A program made the translations under genes and the position numbers. Shown here in pieces: positions 1 through 5,981 of a stretch of 8,436 bases of DNA; the stretch's first letter is position 1; every line of letters starts with the position of its first letter. Under the pieces are notes generated by a model. That model did not search any database and had not been told where the DNA came from. It was given only the letters and a program-made list of their open reading frames with translations. The stretch comes from Chloroflexota bacterium (GTDB lineage Bacteria; Chloroflexota; Anaerolineae; Promineifilales; Promineifilaceae), in contig QQUD01000587.1 in NCBI GenBank assembly GCA_008501785.1, forward strand, positions 1-8,436. Direction: 5' to 3'.

Positions 1-455
1 TAGGCGTGAACTTGAATACCTTTTGCCTGAGCTTTTTCGACCATCAGCGCCAGCGGGTCCCACACTGGGTCCGGTGGCTGTCCGTAAGTGCCGCTAACCA
101 GCGCCGACCACGGCTCCAAACCGGGCGTGTAAAACGCAACAGCCACTGCACGCACCTGAAAAAAGATGACGTTAAATCCAGCATCTGCCACATTATTCAC
201 AACTTCGTCGATTTTATTGGGATCGGCAGGATAACGGGCGTCGGGTATCCAATCAAAACGGCTAACCCATATGCCGCGAAATTCAACGATTGGGTCTGGG
301 AGGACAACCGGTGGGGTGAGCACGAGGGGGAGGTAAACGCCAGCACTGAGCGCAGTCGAAGTGGCCGTTTCCCGCTCCGCATCAGCAAATACACCAGGAT
401 TCAACAGCAAGGGAATCACAAAAAAGAGTACCAACAGCGCCAGCAATCGTCTCAT
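1..455 (-). CDS. Exported GHL10-type glycoside-hydrolase-like protein, 3' end beyond window
   Basis: The reading frame starts at the ATG whose complement is at 453-455 and stays open to base 1, giving 151 residues plus two bases of the next codon. Residues 1-26 form a signal peptide: basic MRR, a long Leu/Val/Phe core, and an A-D-A cleavage-like site. A short linker follows, containing YLPLV (residues 41-45). From residue 60 the start of the GHL10 (DUF187, PF02638) domain is recognisable: RGIWVSRFDW (60-69), AGFNVIFFQVR (92-102), a Tyr in AFY (107-109), EPWSALVSG (114-122) and WDPLALMVEKAQAKGIQVHA (132-151). This family is a TIM-barrel glycoside-hydrolase-like group thought to act on extracellular or cell-wall glycans; the substrate is unknown. 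A GGAG (complement of 467-470) lies about 11 bases before the ATG. The C-terminal bulk of the domain, including any catalytic acids, is not visible. The family call is firm, the activity is inference. Confidence 0.85.
   Translation of the reverse strand, partial: MRRLLALLVLFFVIPLLLNPGVFADAERETATSTALSAGVYLPLVLTPPVVLPDPIVEFRGIWVSRFDWIPDARYPADPNKIDEVVNNVADAGFNVIFFQVRAVAVAFYTPGLEPWSALVSGTYGQPPDPVWDPLALMVEKAQAKGIQVHA
344..363. repeat. CACTGAGCGCAGTCGAAGTG element within the GHL10 gene linker
   Basis: This 20-base, imperfectly palindromic string (CACT at one end, AGTG at the other) lies in the codons just after the signal peptide, encoding the low-complexity TSTALS stretch. It runs directly into GGCCGTTT (363-370), three-quarters of the AACGGCCGTT palindrome that is abundant elsewhere in the window. 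It looks like a short interspersed repeat tolerated in a linker. Only one copy is present here, so the repeat nature is inference. Confidence 0.35.
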
Positions 456-506
456 AAATGTCAAATCTCCACAAAAGGTTTTTGCCATTGTTACACAAGA
501 TTTGCG

Positions 507-535
507 ATTGTAGCTGCACGCAAACCACGTTTTAA
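507..535 (-). promoter_or_regulatory. Candidate sigma-70-type promoter of the GHL10 gene
   Basis: Read on the minus strand, TTAAAA (complement of 530-535), a 17-base spacer and TACAAT (complement of 507-512) match the -35/-10 consensus at four and five of six positions. The start would fall near base 500, giving a leader of about 45 bases that contains the GGAG ribosome-binding site. This is pattern matching only. Confidence 0.35.
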
Positions 536-665
536 CGCCTTCTTGACCCACCATTTGCCCCCTTTTTACGAAACCCACAGTTGGGCACATACAACTTATA
601 GAGAATTCAATTAAAGTTCGGACAACAATCAAGACGCTCAAGAAATATCACCAACAACATTCCTC

Positions 666-746
666 ATTCGTAATCGTGATCGTCGCTCGTGATCGTGATC
701 GATAATGAAACCGATTACGCCTACGAAAACGATCACGATCACGAAT
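666..746. repeat. Imperfect inverted repeat built of GATCGT units
   Basis: The left arm at 666-683 (ATTCGTAATCGTGATCGT) is the reverse complement of 729-746 at 17 of 18 positions, separated by 45 bases. The spacer carries another GATCGTGATCGAT run (691-703), and a second pair, CGTAATCG (669-676) against CGATTACG (712-719), allows an alternative fold. The tract is rich in GATC sites. It may be an interspersed repeat or a cruciform/hairpin former. It lacks the T-run of an intrinsic terminator and sits between divergent genes, so termination is unlikely. Confidence 0.6.
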
Positions 747-849
747 AGGCAGTCTGGTCTTAAATTGATACCTCAATGACCTGCACCAACGGTCTAACCC
801 TTCCGCAAAACCATCACATGTCACCGTACTCAATCTGCGAAACAGTAGA

Positions 850-855
850 TATAAT
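850..855 (+). promoter_or_regulatory. -10 box TATAAT immediately before the hydrolase gene
   Basis: A perfect TATAAT ends six bases before the ATG at 862. If used, transcription would begin at or next to the start codon, giving a leaderless mRNA. This fits the lack of any Shine-Dalgarno sequence. No good -35 is seen; TACTCA at 827-832 has the right spacing but matches at only three positions. Confidence 0.45.
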
Positions 856-861
856 CGACAC

Positions 862-1866
862 ATGAGCAAGCTAAAGCATTTTGAAACCAATACAGGCCGA
901 ATAATTTACTCGTTTCCAGTGCAATCTTTTCCCGGTTTAATCAACAACATTATGATTATTACCGATGGGGAACAGCGCATTTTGGTTGATTGTGGCTCTG
1001 GCACACCACAGGCAAATGATGAACTGTTGGCGGGCATAACGGCCGTTTCCGAACAACACGACCCCTCTATTAAATTCGAAACCCTCGACACCATCCTCAT
1101 CACCCACGGCCACATCGACCATTTTGGCGGCCTGCCCTTTGTACGCCAATTCACCGATGCCCCCGTTGGCATCCACGTTTTAGACCGGCGCGTCCTCTCT
1201 AACCACGAAGAGCGCGTCGTTTTTGCCTCGAACCGGCTCGATCTATTTTTAGAAAGCTCAGGGGTTTCTGAAAAACACCGCCAGGAATTGATGCAGGTTT
1301 ATCTGTTCAGCAAAAACTACTACCGCTCCATCCCCGTCCAATTTTTGCTAGAAGAAGGCACGCCCACCGTTGGCGACATTGGCGTTTACCATGTGCCCGG
1401 TCACTGCCCTGGGCAAGTTTGCCTGATGGTAGACGACATCATGCTCACCGCCGATCACATTTTGTCACGCATCACCCCACATCAAGCCCCCGAAAGCATC
1501 ACCAACAACATGGGATTGGGCCATTACCTCGATTCGCTCACTAAAATTGAACAGGTGGAAGACATTCGGCTGGCATTGGGTGGGCATGAGGAGGAAATGG
1601 GGGATGTATACGGCCGTATCCACGCCATCAAACAATCCCACGACAGCCGCCTCAACAAAATCCTCGACATCTGCCAATCCCCCAAATCCATCACCGACAT
1701 CAGCCGAGACCTGTTCGGCAACGTGCTCAGCTACCACGTCCTGCTCGCCCTCGAAGAAACTGGGGCTCACGTCGAATACCTCTACCAGCGCGGCGAACTC
1801 GTCGCCGCCAACCTTGAAGAAATCGAATCCACCAGCCACCCTATCGTGCAATACATTCGGGCGTGA
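862..1866 (+). CDS. MBL-fold metallo-hydrolase with C-terminal winged-helix-like region
   Basis: This 334-residue protein carries the metallo-beta-lactamase metal-binding signature. THGHIDH at residues 81-87 supplies H82, H84, D86 and H87. H181 sits in PGHCPG, D198 in TADHI, and H242 in GGHEE, matching the usual di-metal (normally zinc) ligand set. The core covers about residues 15-250. Residues about 260-315 form a small helical region with the spacing of the winged-helix tail seen in LACTB2-like members, so that subgroup is favoured. Members are hydrolases acting on thioesters, lactones or phosphodiesters; the substrate cannot be read from the sequence. No signal peptide is present, so it is probably cytoplasmic. 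The ATG at 862 has no ribosome-binding site but is preceded by TATAAT. The gene converges on the DM13 gene with 32 bases between stops and no hairpin terminator. Confidence 0.9.
   Translation: MSKLKHFETNTGRIIYSFPVQSFPGLINNIMIITDGEQRILVDCGSGTPQANDELLAGITAVSEQHDPSIKFETLDTILITHGHIDHFGGLPFVRQFTDAPVGIHVLDRRVLSNHEERVVFASNRLDLFLESSGVSEKHRQELMQVYLFSKNYYRSIPVQFLLEEGTPTVGDIGVYHVPGHCPGQVCLMVDDIMLTADHILSRITPHQAPESITNNMGLGHYLDSLTKIEQVEDIRLALGGHEEEMGDVYGRIHAIKQSHDSRLNKILDICQSPKSITDISRDLFGNVLSYHVLLALEETGAHVEYLYQRGELVAANLEEIESTSHPIVQYIRA
1038..1047. repeat. AACGGCCGTT palindrome, copy 1
   Basis: Exact copy inside the MBL-fold hydrolase gene, read as Thr-Ala-Val in residues 60-62. Confidence 0.9.
1609..1618. 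repeat. Variant TACGGCCGTA palindrome
   Basis: The core CGGCCG is kept, and symmetric changes outside it preserve a perfect 12-bp palindrome (1608-1619), inside the hydrolase gene at Val-Tyr-Gly-Arg-Ile (249-253). Confidence 0.6.
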
Positions 1867-1898
1867 TTGTTCCAAACATCTGAGGTTTTGTCTACAAG

Positions 1899-2573
1899 CT
1901 AATTCAACGTGGCTGTCGAAAAAACGACGTGGAATGGTACACAGTAAATGACCACGCTTTGGTAGTCTGACAAATCGACATCGGCTGGAATTTCGTAGTT
2001 TTGATTGCCAATATTGCCTTTAATGGCTCCCAGGTCAATGTAATCTTCACCGACATCGCTGCGACTGGCGGGGGCCGGGTGTTTAGTCAAAATAACGTGC
2101 AAATCAGGGCCATTGGTGACGGAAAATTCTTCAAAGCGCAGCACCCGTTCGTCGTTTTGTTGGAAGATAACGGCCGTTCCCTCACCCAAATGAAAGCTAT
2201 CCGCATCCACAAACTCACCCGCTGCTACTTGCACCCACTCCGCTGCGGCGACAGGCATTTCATCATCCATGCTTTTATCTTGCATCACCAACGCGGCAGC
2301 AGCCAGCACATCCTCTTCAACTTGAGCCAGTTGTTCAGGCGACAGACTCTCTAAAACATCAGCATCTGGCACAGCTTCCATAAAATCATTTTCTAACGCC
2401 TGCCGCTCATCTGCGGGCATCGCGTCAACCGCCGCTGCATCGGGCATCTCAAATGGAAACGCTTCATCAACTGCATTTTCTATAAAAAGTGGCGAGGCCA
2501 AATACCAGCCAGCAGCCAATACAACAATTAGCCCAATCAATCCACCAACGAATAATAATGCTCGGTTTTTCAT
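1899..2573 (-). CDS. Membrane-anchored DM13-domain protein
   Basis: The 224-residue product starts MKNR and has one hydrophobic segment at about residues 6-28, followed by a Pro/Ala/acid-rich stalk (about 33-108). This suggests an N-terminal anchor with the rest outside the membrane. The C-terminal half (about 112-224) matches the DM13 domain (PF10517): GEF..A.SFHLGEGTAVI, VLRFEEFSVTNGPDLHVIL, LGAIKGNIGNQNYEIP, and a final VVIYCVPFHVVFSTATL. The single Cys, C211, sits at the conserved DM13 cysteine position. That cysteine underlies published proposals of redox or electron-transfer roles, which remain unproven. An AGGAG (complement of 2580-2584) six bases before the ATG fixes the start. The gene is separated from the upstream same-strand gene by about 210 bases of repeats, so it is probably its own unit. 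Confidence 0.88.
   Translation of the reverse strand: MKNRALLFVGGLIGLIVVLAAGWYLASPLFIENAVDEAFPFEMPDAAAVDAMPADERQALENDFMEAVPDADVLESLSPEQLAQVEEDVLAAAALVMQDKSMDDEMPVAAAEWVQVAAGEFVDADSFHLGEGTAVIFQQNDERVLRFEEFSVTNGPDLHVILTKHPAPASRSDVGEDYIDLGAIKGNIGNQNYEIPADVDLSDYQSVVIYCVPFHVVFSTATLN
2169..2178. repeat. AACGGCCGTT palindrome, copy 2
   Basis: Exact copy within the DM13 domain, read on the minus strand as Thr-Ala-Val (residues 133-135). Confidence 0.9.
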
Positions 2574-2593
2574 TTTTCACTCCTGAAAGAAGG

Positions 2594-2621
2594 TTTCAGC
2601 CATCAGCCATCAGCTTTCAGC
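2594..2621. repeat. Four tandem heptanucleotides, (TTT/CAT)CAGC
   Basis: Two CATCAGC units (2601-2607 and 2608-2614) are flanked on each side by a TTTCAGC unit (2594-2600 and 2615-2621), giving 28 bases of perfect 7-base periodicity. It lies ten bases upstream of the ribosome-binding site of the DM13 gene, so it would be in its 5' leader or promoter zone. It resembles in form the short tandemly repeated heptanucleotides (STRR) described in filamentous cyanobacteria. Confidence 0.75.
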
Positions 2622-2683
2622 TTGTTACCAGATTAGTTATTCTCTGCTTTGAATTGTTGGATGGGGTCAAACGGTTGTTTTTT

Positions 2684-2703
2684 ACGCGAATTGAGAAGAT
2701 TTA
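2684..2703. repeat. Diverged copy of an ACGC(A)GATTAAGAAGATTTA-type repeat
   Basis: The sequence here, ACGCGAATTGAGAAGATTTA, aligns with 6808-6827 with few differences. It is the second member in this window of an A-rich intergenic repeat located next to hairpins. The alignment was made by eye. Confidence 0.4.
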
Positions 2704-2735
2704 AGGGTTTTGTAAGATTTATTACCAAATGGATA

Positions 2736-2768
2736 ACCCTCCCGGAGGTGCGGCACCTCCGGGAGGGT
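2736..2768. repeat. 16-bp perfect inverted repeat downstream of the cNMP-binding gene
   Basis: Bases 2736-2751 are the exact reverse complement of 2753-2768, with a single G (2752) at the centre; the arm reads ACCCTCCCGGAGGTGC. It lies 17 bases beyond the stop of the minus-strand gene at 2786, where a terminator would be. The RNA hairpin would be very stable, but the bases after it on that strand (TTATCCATTTGG) are not a U-run. It is therefore either an atypical terminator/RNA stabiliser or a REP-like palindromic repeat. Confidence 0.7.
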
Positions 2769-2785
2769 AAAGTTGTTTATGATGA

Positions 2786-3574
2786 CTAGTCATCAAGGTC
2801 TGACAAAAGTCCGGTGTCTTTGCGGCGGCGAACGGCCGTTTCCTTCAACTGCGCCAAGCTTTGCGGCGAATTCTGCATCCAGCGCATAAAAGATTCACGG
2901 CTAAAGGTGACAACCTGAACGGCCGTTAACGCTCGCACTGTCGCATTCCGCTGTCGCCTTTCCAGCAGACCAATCTCGCCAAAAAAGTCACCCTCACCCA
3001 ACTGCCGCACCACATCTACATCGCCAGCATCATTTTGATGAGTAACTTCAACCAACCCTTCCACAATAATATAAAATTTCTCAGAGGGATCGCCTTGCTG
3101 AATGATTGTTTCACCTGGCGCATACATTGCCGCGTGTTCCAAACCTTGCGTCTCAAAAAAGCCAGTTTGTCGTTTCCGTTTTTTCTTCGGTGTTAACCTA
3201 TCCGTTATTCCCGACATTGGCATTTTTAACGGACCCGTGCGCTGTCTCACCAATGCCTCAAGTTCTTCTTGAATCACGGGTGACGACTCTAACCAACTGA
3301 CAAATGTAGCATAATCCATCGCCATCACATCAACATTAGTCAAGGCTCGCACAGTCGCATTTCGGGGCGTCTGCCGCATCAGACCAATTTCACCAAAGTA
3401 ATCACCAGCTTGCAGCGTCGCAATAAACTTCTCAATGCCATCGTCCTGCTGTTCAATCACTTCCACACGGCCACTGCTAATGATATAAAATTTATCCGGC
3501 ATATCTCCCTGGCGAATAATAACCACACCAGCAGGAAAATGCTCGGGGCCAAATTTTGGATTGGATTGCGTCAT
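2786..3574 (-). CDS. Tandem cyclic-nucleotide-binding-domain protein, no output domain
   Basis: The 262-residue protein consists of two CRP/PKA-type nucleotide-binding domains. The first (about residues 13-108) has the phosphate-binding cassette FGEIGLMRQTPRNATVRA (60-77). The second (about 151-245) has FGEIGLLERRQRNATVRA (198-215). Each keeps the Gly-Glu pair and the Arg that contacts the cyclic phosphate (R71, R209) in this family. The domains are alike enough to be an internal duplication. The linker holds a basic run PKKKRKRQ (129-136). No helix-turn-helix, kinase or membrane segment is present, so it is not a CRP-type transcription factor; it may be a stand-alone sensor or regulatory subunit. 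AAGGA (complement of 3582-3586) lies seven bases before the ATG. A TATAAT box at 3640-3645 suggests its own promoter. The domain call is firm, the ligand and partner are unknown. Confidence 0.9.
   Translation of the reverse strand: MTQSNPKFGPEHFPAGVVIIRQGDMPDKFYIISSGRVEVIEQQDDGIEKFIATLQAGDYFGEIGLMRQTPRNATVRALTNVDVMAMDYATFVSWLESSPVIQEELEALVRQRTGPLKMPMSGITDRLTPKKKRKRQTGFFETQGLEHAAMYAPGETIIQQGDPSEKFYIIVEGLVEVTHQNDAGDVDVVRQLGEGDFFGEIGLLERRQRNATVRALTAVQVVTFSRESFMRWMQNSPQSLAQLKETAVRRRKDTGLLSDLDD
2831..2840. repeat. AACGGCCGTT palindrome, copy 3
   Basis: Exact copy near the 3' end of the cNMP-binding gene, read as Thr-Ala-Val (residues 246-248). Confidence 0.9.
2918..2927. repeat. AACGGCCGTT palindrome, copy 4
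   Basis: Exact copy in the second cNMP-binding domain, read as Thr-Ala-Val (217-219). The matching place in the first domain reads Thr-Asn-Val (79-81) and lacks the palindrome. Confidence 0.9.
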
Positions 3575-3639
3575 TAAAAGTTCCTTTCGTATCGTAGCCG
3601 ATTAAAACTGGCACATAAACATCTTAATCTTCACAGCAC

Positions 3640-3645
3640 ATTATA
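3640..3645 (-). promoter_or_regulatory. Candidate -10 box of the cNMP-binding gene
   Basis: The minus strand reads TATAAT here, placing a start near 3632 and a leader of about 58 bases containing the AAGGA site. The -35 region 17 bases upstream (CACTGA) is poor, so the promoter may need an activator or may not be real. Confidence 0.35.
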
Positions 3646-3747
3646 GCGAAACACGCCGCAGATCAGTGCATAATAGGCCAATTTTCCTACCCACACATGA
3701 AAACAAAATTAGGCCGACCCCCTATTCCAAACAAACTATCAGAAGCA

Positions 3748-3757
3748 AACGGCCGTT
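3748..3757. repeat. AACGGCCGTT palindrome, copy 5
   Basis: The only exact copy between genes, 46 bases past the stop of the debranching enzyme gene; flanking A and T extend it to a 12-bp palindrome (3747-3758). Confidence 0.9.
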
Positions 3758-3803
3758 TTCCTACAACAACATCCTCCTTGCCCCTTTGCTCCCCGCCCCC
3801 TTC

Positions 3804-5786
3804 CTAAATGTTCTCCGTCTCTTTCAACGCCCGTAACAATTCCGCCACACTCCAAGCCTGCGCAATACAGCCACGCGGCGTAAACGGCGCATCACCATCA
3901 AAAATCTCGCTGATGCTGCCCACACCATGATCCGCCAAATGATACATGAGCGGTTCCAGATAGGTACGTGCCTGAGCGTTATCCTGATAAACGCGCAAAT
4001 GGGCGCTGACAAATGGACCAATCAGCCATGCCCAGACGGTACCTTGATGATAGGCTCCGTCTCGCTTGGAACGATCTCCCCCGTAATGTCCAATATAATT
4101 TTTATCATCGGGTGAGAGACTGCGCATACCAAGCCCTGTCAACAAATGACGCGCACAGGCATCTACCACAGACCGCTGTTGTTCGGCAGGCAATGGGCTG
4201 TGTTTCAAAGAAACCGCCAACAGTTGATTGGGGCGCAAGCTGCCATCGTAGTCATCCGGGCCATCAACCACATCGTAACAATACCCCATTTTAGCATACC
4301 AAAAACGGCCGAATCCGACTTTCACCTTTTCTGCCAACGCATCATAAAGATCCGCAGGTTTATCAAGCAAGCGCGCAAAATCTCCCATGATGCATAATGC
4401 GTTATACCAAAGCGCATTAATTTCCACTGGCTTGCCGATACGAGAGGTCACGACCCATTGATCAATCTTGGCATCCATCCAGGTGAGTTGGCTGCCCGGT
4501 TCACCGGCATACAAAAGCCCATCCCGCTCATCCATATGAATGCTGTACCGGGTACCGCGTTGATGCCACATGATCATCTCTTGCAAAACCGGGAACAGTT
4601 CACGCACCAATTCATCATTTCCCGTCGCTTCATGGTAGGCACGAAGCGCCTCAACATACCAAAGTGTCGCATCAACTGTGTTGTATTCGGGTCGCTCACC
4701 TTCATCGGGAAAACGGTTGGGAATCATGCCCTGGTCTACAAATTGAGCATAGGTGCGTAAAATGCTGGCCGCTACTTCAGACCGGTTGGTAGCCAAGGTC
4801 AACCCAGGCAGCGCAATCATCGTATCACGCCCCCAGTCACCAAACCAATGATAACCGGCAATGATAGAACGGCCGTTAACATCACTCGCAGTCGGCCGTT
4901 TTACCACAAACTGATCCGCCGCCAACACCAATTGATGCAATGATTTCGGCAAATCAGCTTTATCCAACAGCGCCTTCTCATACGCCTGCCGCTCCGCATA
5001 AGCCGAGTCACCATCCATATTCGCATCTGCATCCGTTGTTGCCACCAGCGTTATCGACTCACCAGGCCGCAGCGTCGCTCGAATGAGTGCCGCATAAACA
5101 TGATCCTCTTCAACATCTGGCTGCCCCCGAAATTCCTCAACTTTCAAATAAAAATCTTCATACCAATCAAACTGCGGAATCAGCAGAGCACGATCACTCA
5201 TCAAATAATAAGGCGTCGCGTTTTCAAACATTTGCAGCTTCAGCACACGAGAAATCGATTGAATATCTGGCTGCCAATCTTGCATAATCGTCGTATTATG
5301 ATAATCACGATAATCAACAAACGCTTTTGCTTCCAGGCTCAATGGGCCAGTGGCTCGTACCAATCTGTATTGAATATAAGTCGTATTGGCACCAGGCTGC
5401 ATCCAAATTCGCTTTTCAAGCAGCGCATTGCCAATGCCATACGTCCAAACAGGCGTTGTGCCTTCGAGGTGAAATCGGTTTAAATTAAAATGACCAAACG
5501 ATTCGAGCGTGTCATCTGACCAACGATTGGCATAAAGTGGATAAAATTTCCCGCTTTCGGGGTAAATGCCATCGTATTCGGCCGTTTCATCAATCTTAGC
5601 CACCATCAACGTCCGTCCCAACGGTGGCTCAAGCGATGCCATCAGCAATCCATGATAACGACGGGTCAATACACCAGCGATAGTACCGGAAGCAAAGCCA
5701 CCAATGCCATTGGTAACTAACCACTCCCGCGACTCAGCAACGGACGAATTCCCACAAACCTCACGTCCGAAATCTAATTTGATCAT
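3804..5786 (-). CDS. Glycogen debranching enzyme, amylo-alpha-1,6-glucosidase type (GH133)
   Basis: The 660-residue protein has the bacterial/archaeal two-part debranching layout. An N-terminal domain (about residues 15-250) opens with SREWLVTNGIGGFASGTIAG and RRYHGLL (42-48). A C-terminal (alpha/alpha)6-barrel glucosidase domain (about 285-655) carries IIAGYHWFGDWGRDTMIALPG (308-328), YNTVDATLWYVEAL (368-381), EINALWYNAL (455-464), GAYHQGTVWAWLIGPF (577-592) and SISEIFDGDAPFTPRGCIAQAWS (624-646). By family precedent the Asp of GRD (D321) and the Glu of SEIFDG (E627) are candidate catalytic acids; I have not verified this. It would hydrolyse alpha-1,6 branch points in glycogen or related glucans in the cytoplasm. 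No signal peptide is seen and the length is full for the family. AAGGAG (complement of 5794-5799) sits seven bases before the ATG. No other glycogen gene is in the window, so it appears to stand alone. Confidence 0.93.
   Translation of the reverse strand: MIKLDFGREVCGNSSVAESREWLVTNGIGGFASGTIAGVLTRRYHGLLMASLEPPLGRTLMVAKIDETAEYDGIYPESGKFYPLYANRWSDDTLESFGHFNLNRFHLEGTTPVWTYGIGNALLEKRIWMQPGANTTYIQYRLVRATGPLSLEAKAFVDYRDYHNTTIMQDWQPDIQSISRVLKLQMFENATPYYLMSDRALLIPQFDWYEDFYLKVEEFRGQPDVEEDHVYAALIRATLRPGESITLVATTDADANMDGDSAYAERQAYEKALLDKADLPKSLHQLVLAADQFVVKRPTASDVNGRSIIAGYHWFGDWGRDTMIALPGLTLATNRSEVAASILRTYAQFVDQGMIPNRFPDEGERPEYNTVDATLWYVEALRAYHEATGNDELVRELFPVLQEMIMWHQRGTRYSIHMDERDGLLYAGEPGSQLTWMDAKIDQWVVTSRIGKPVEINALWYNALCIMGDFARLLDKPADLYDALAEKVKVGFGRFWYAKMGYCYDVVDGPDDYDGSLRPNQLLAVSLKHSPLPAEQQRSVVDACARHLLTGLGMRSLSPDDKNYIGHYGGDRSKRDGAYHQGTVWAWLIGPFVSAHLRVYQDNAQARTYLEPLMYHLADHGVGSISEIFDGDAPFTPRGCIAQAWSVAELLRALKETENI
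4304..4313. repeat. Degenerate copy, AACGGCCGAA
   Basis: The left half and core are intact and the right flank is changed; it lies in the debranching enzyme gene, encoding Phe-Gly-Arg-Phe on the minus strand. Confidence 0.5.
4868..4877. repeat. AACGGCCGTT palindrome, copy 6
   Basis: Exact copy in the debranching enzyme gene, read as Asn-Gly-Arg (304-306), just before the catalytic-domain motif IIAGYHWFGDWGRD. Confidence 0.9.
4891..4900. repeat. Degenerate copy, GTCGGCCGTT
   Basis: The right half and core are intact, 23 bases from exact copy 6, in the codons for Lys-Arg-Pro-Thr (296-299) of the debranching enzyme. Confidence 0.5.
5577..5586. repeat. Degenerate copy, TTCGGCCGTT
   Basis: The right half and core are intact, in the codons for Glu-Thr-Ala-Glu (67-70) of the debranching enzyme. 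Confidence 0.5.
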
Positions 5787-5896
5787 ACAGTGACTCCTTC
5801 AATCATAGTATTTGGTCAACAGTTACTTGCGCTCTATTTAAAACAGCGGGTTGGGAATTAAAACTTTTAGTTTCATGCATAAAAATTATTTTGTGT

Positions 5897-5926
5897 ATCA
5901 TATGCCAAACTTAGTGAATTAGGCAA
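5897..5926 (-). promoter_or_regulatory. Candidate promoter of the debranching enzyme gene
   Basis: On the minus strand TTGCCT (complement of 5921-5926), 18 bases, then TATGAT (complement of 5897-5902) match the sigma-70 consensus at four and five positions. The start would be near 5890, with a leader of roughly 100 bases. The intervening DNA is AT-rich. Confidence 0.4.
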
Positions 5927-5942
5927 ACATTTAACGAGAAAG

Positions 5943-5971
5943 TTGCCCACTGTGTAAGAGCCAGCTAAAGT
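5943..5971 (+). promoter_or_regulatory. Candidate promoter of nth, close to its start codon
   Basis: TTGCCC (5943-5948), 17 bases, and TAAAGT (5966-5971) form a moderate sigma-70-like promoter. The predicted start, about 5978, is only a few bases before the ATG at 5982, leaving no room for a ribosome-binding site. This agrees with the absence of a Shine-Dalgarno sequence and points to a nearly leaderless mRNA. Confidence 0.38.
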
Positions 5972-5981
5972 TAAATTTACC

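Larger units (their letters stand above)
456..861. other. Divergent intergenic region, no gene supported
   Basis: This separates the minus-strand GHL10 gene from the plus-strand hydrolase gene. It holds a candidate GHL10 promoter (507-535), a GATCGT-based inverted repeat (666-746) and a TATAAT box (850-855). Open frames across it (for example 648-890 minus) translate the repeat into Arg-rich low-complexity sequence and match no protein family I know, so no gene is called. Confidence 0.6.

Noticed and set aside
6..614. 202-codon open frame on the plus strand opposite the GHL10 gene.
   Set aside because: The opposite strand carries clear GHL10 motifs, a signal peptide and a ribosome-binding site; this frame matches nothing.
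648..890. Open frame on the minus strand across the intergenic inverted repeat.
   Set aside because: It translates repeat DNA into Arg-rich low-complexity sequence, overlaps the start of the hydrolase gene and has no recognisable family.
1465..1875. Antisense open frame over the 3' part of the hydrolase gene.
   Set aside because: It is a shadow of the well-supported metallo-hydrolase frame.
1867..1898. Searched for a bidirectional terminator between the convergent hydrolase and DM13 genes.
   Set aside because: The 32 bases contain no convincing hairpin or T-run.
3167..3190. PKKKRKRQ in the cNMP-binding protein resembles the SV40 nuclear localisation signal.
   Set aside because: The gene is bacterial; a basic interdomain linker arises easily and no host-targeting context is present.
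3775..3803. G-rich run on the minus strand just after the debranching enzyme stop, a possible G-quadruplex.
   Set aside because: Only three runs of four or more G are present; the fourth is GG, so the standard motif is not met.
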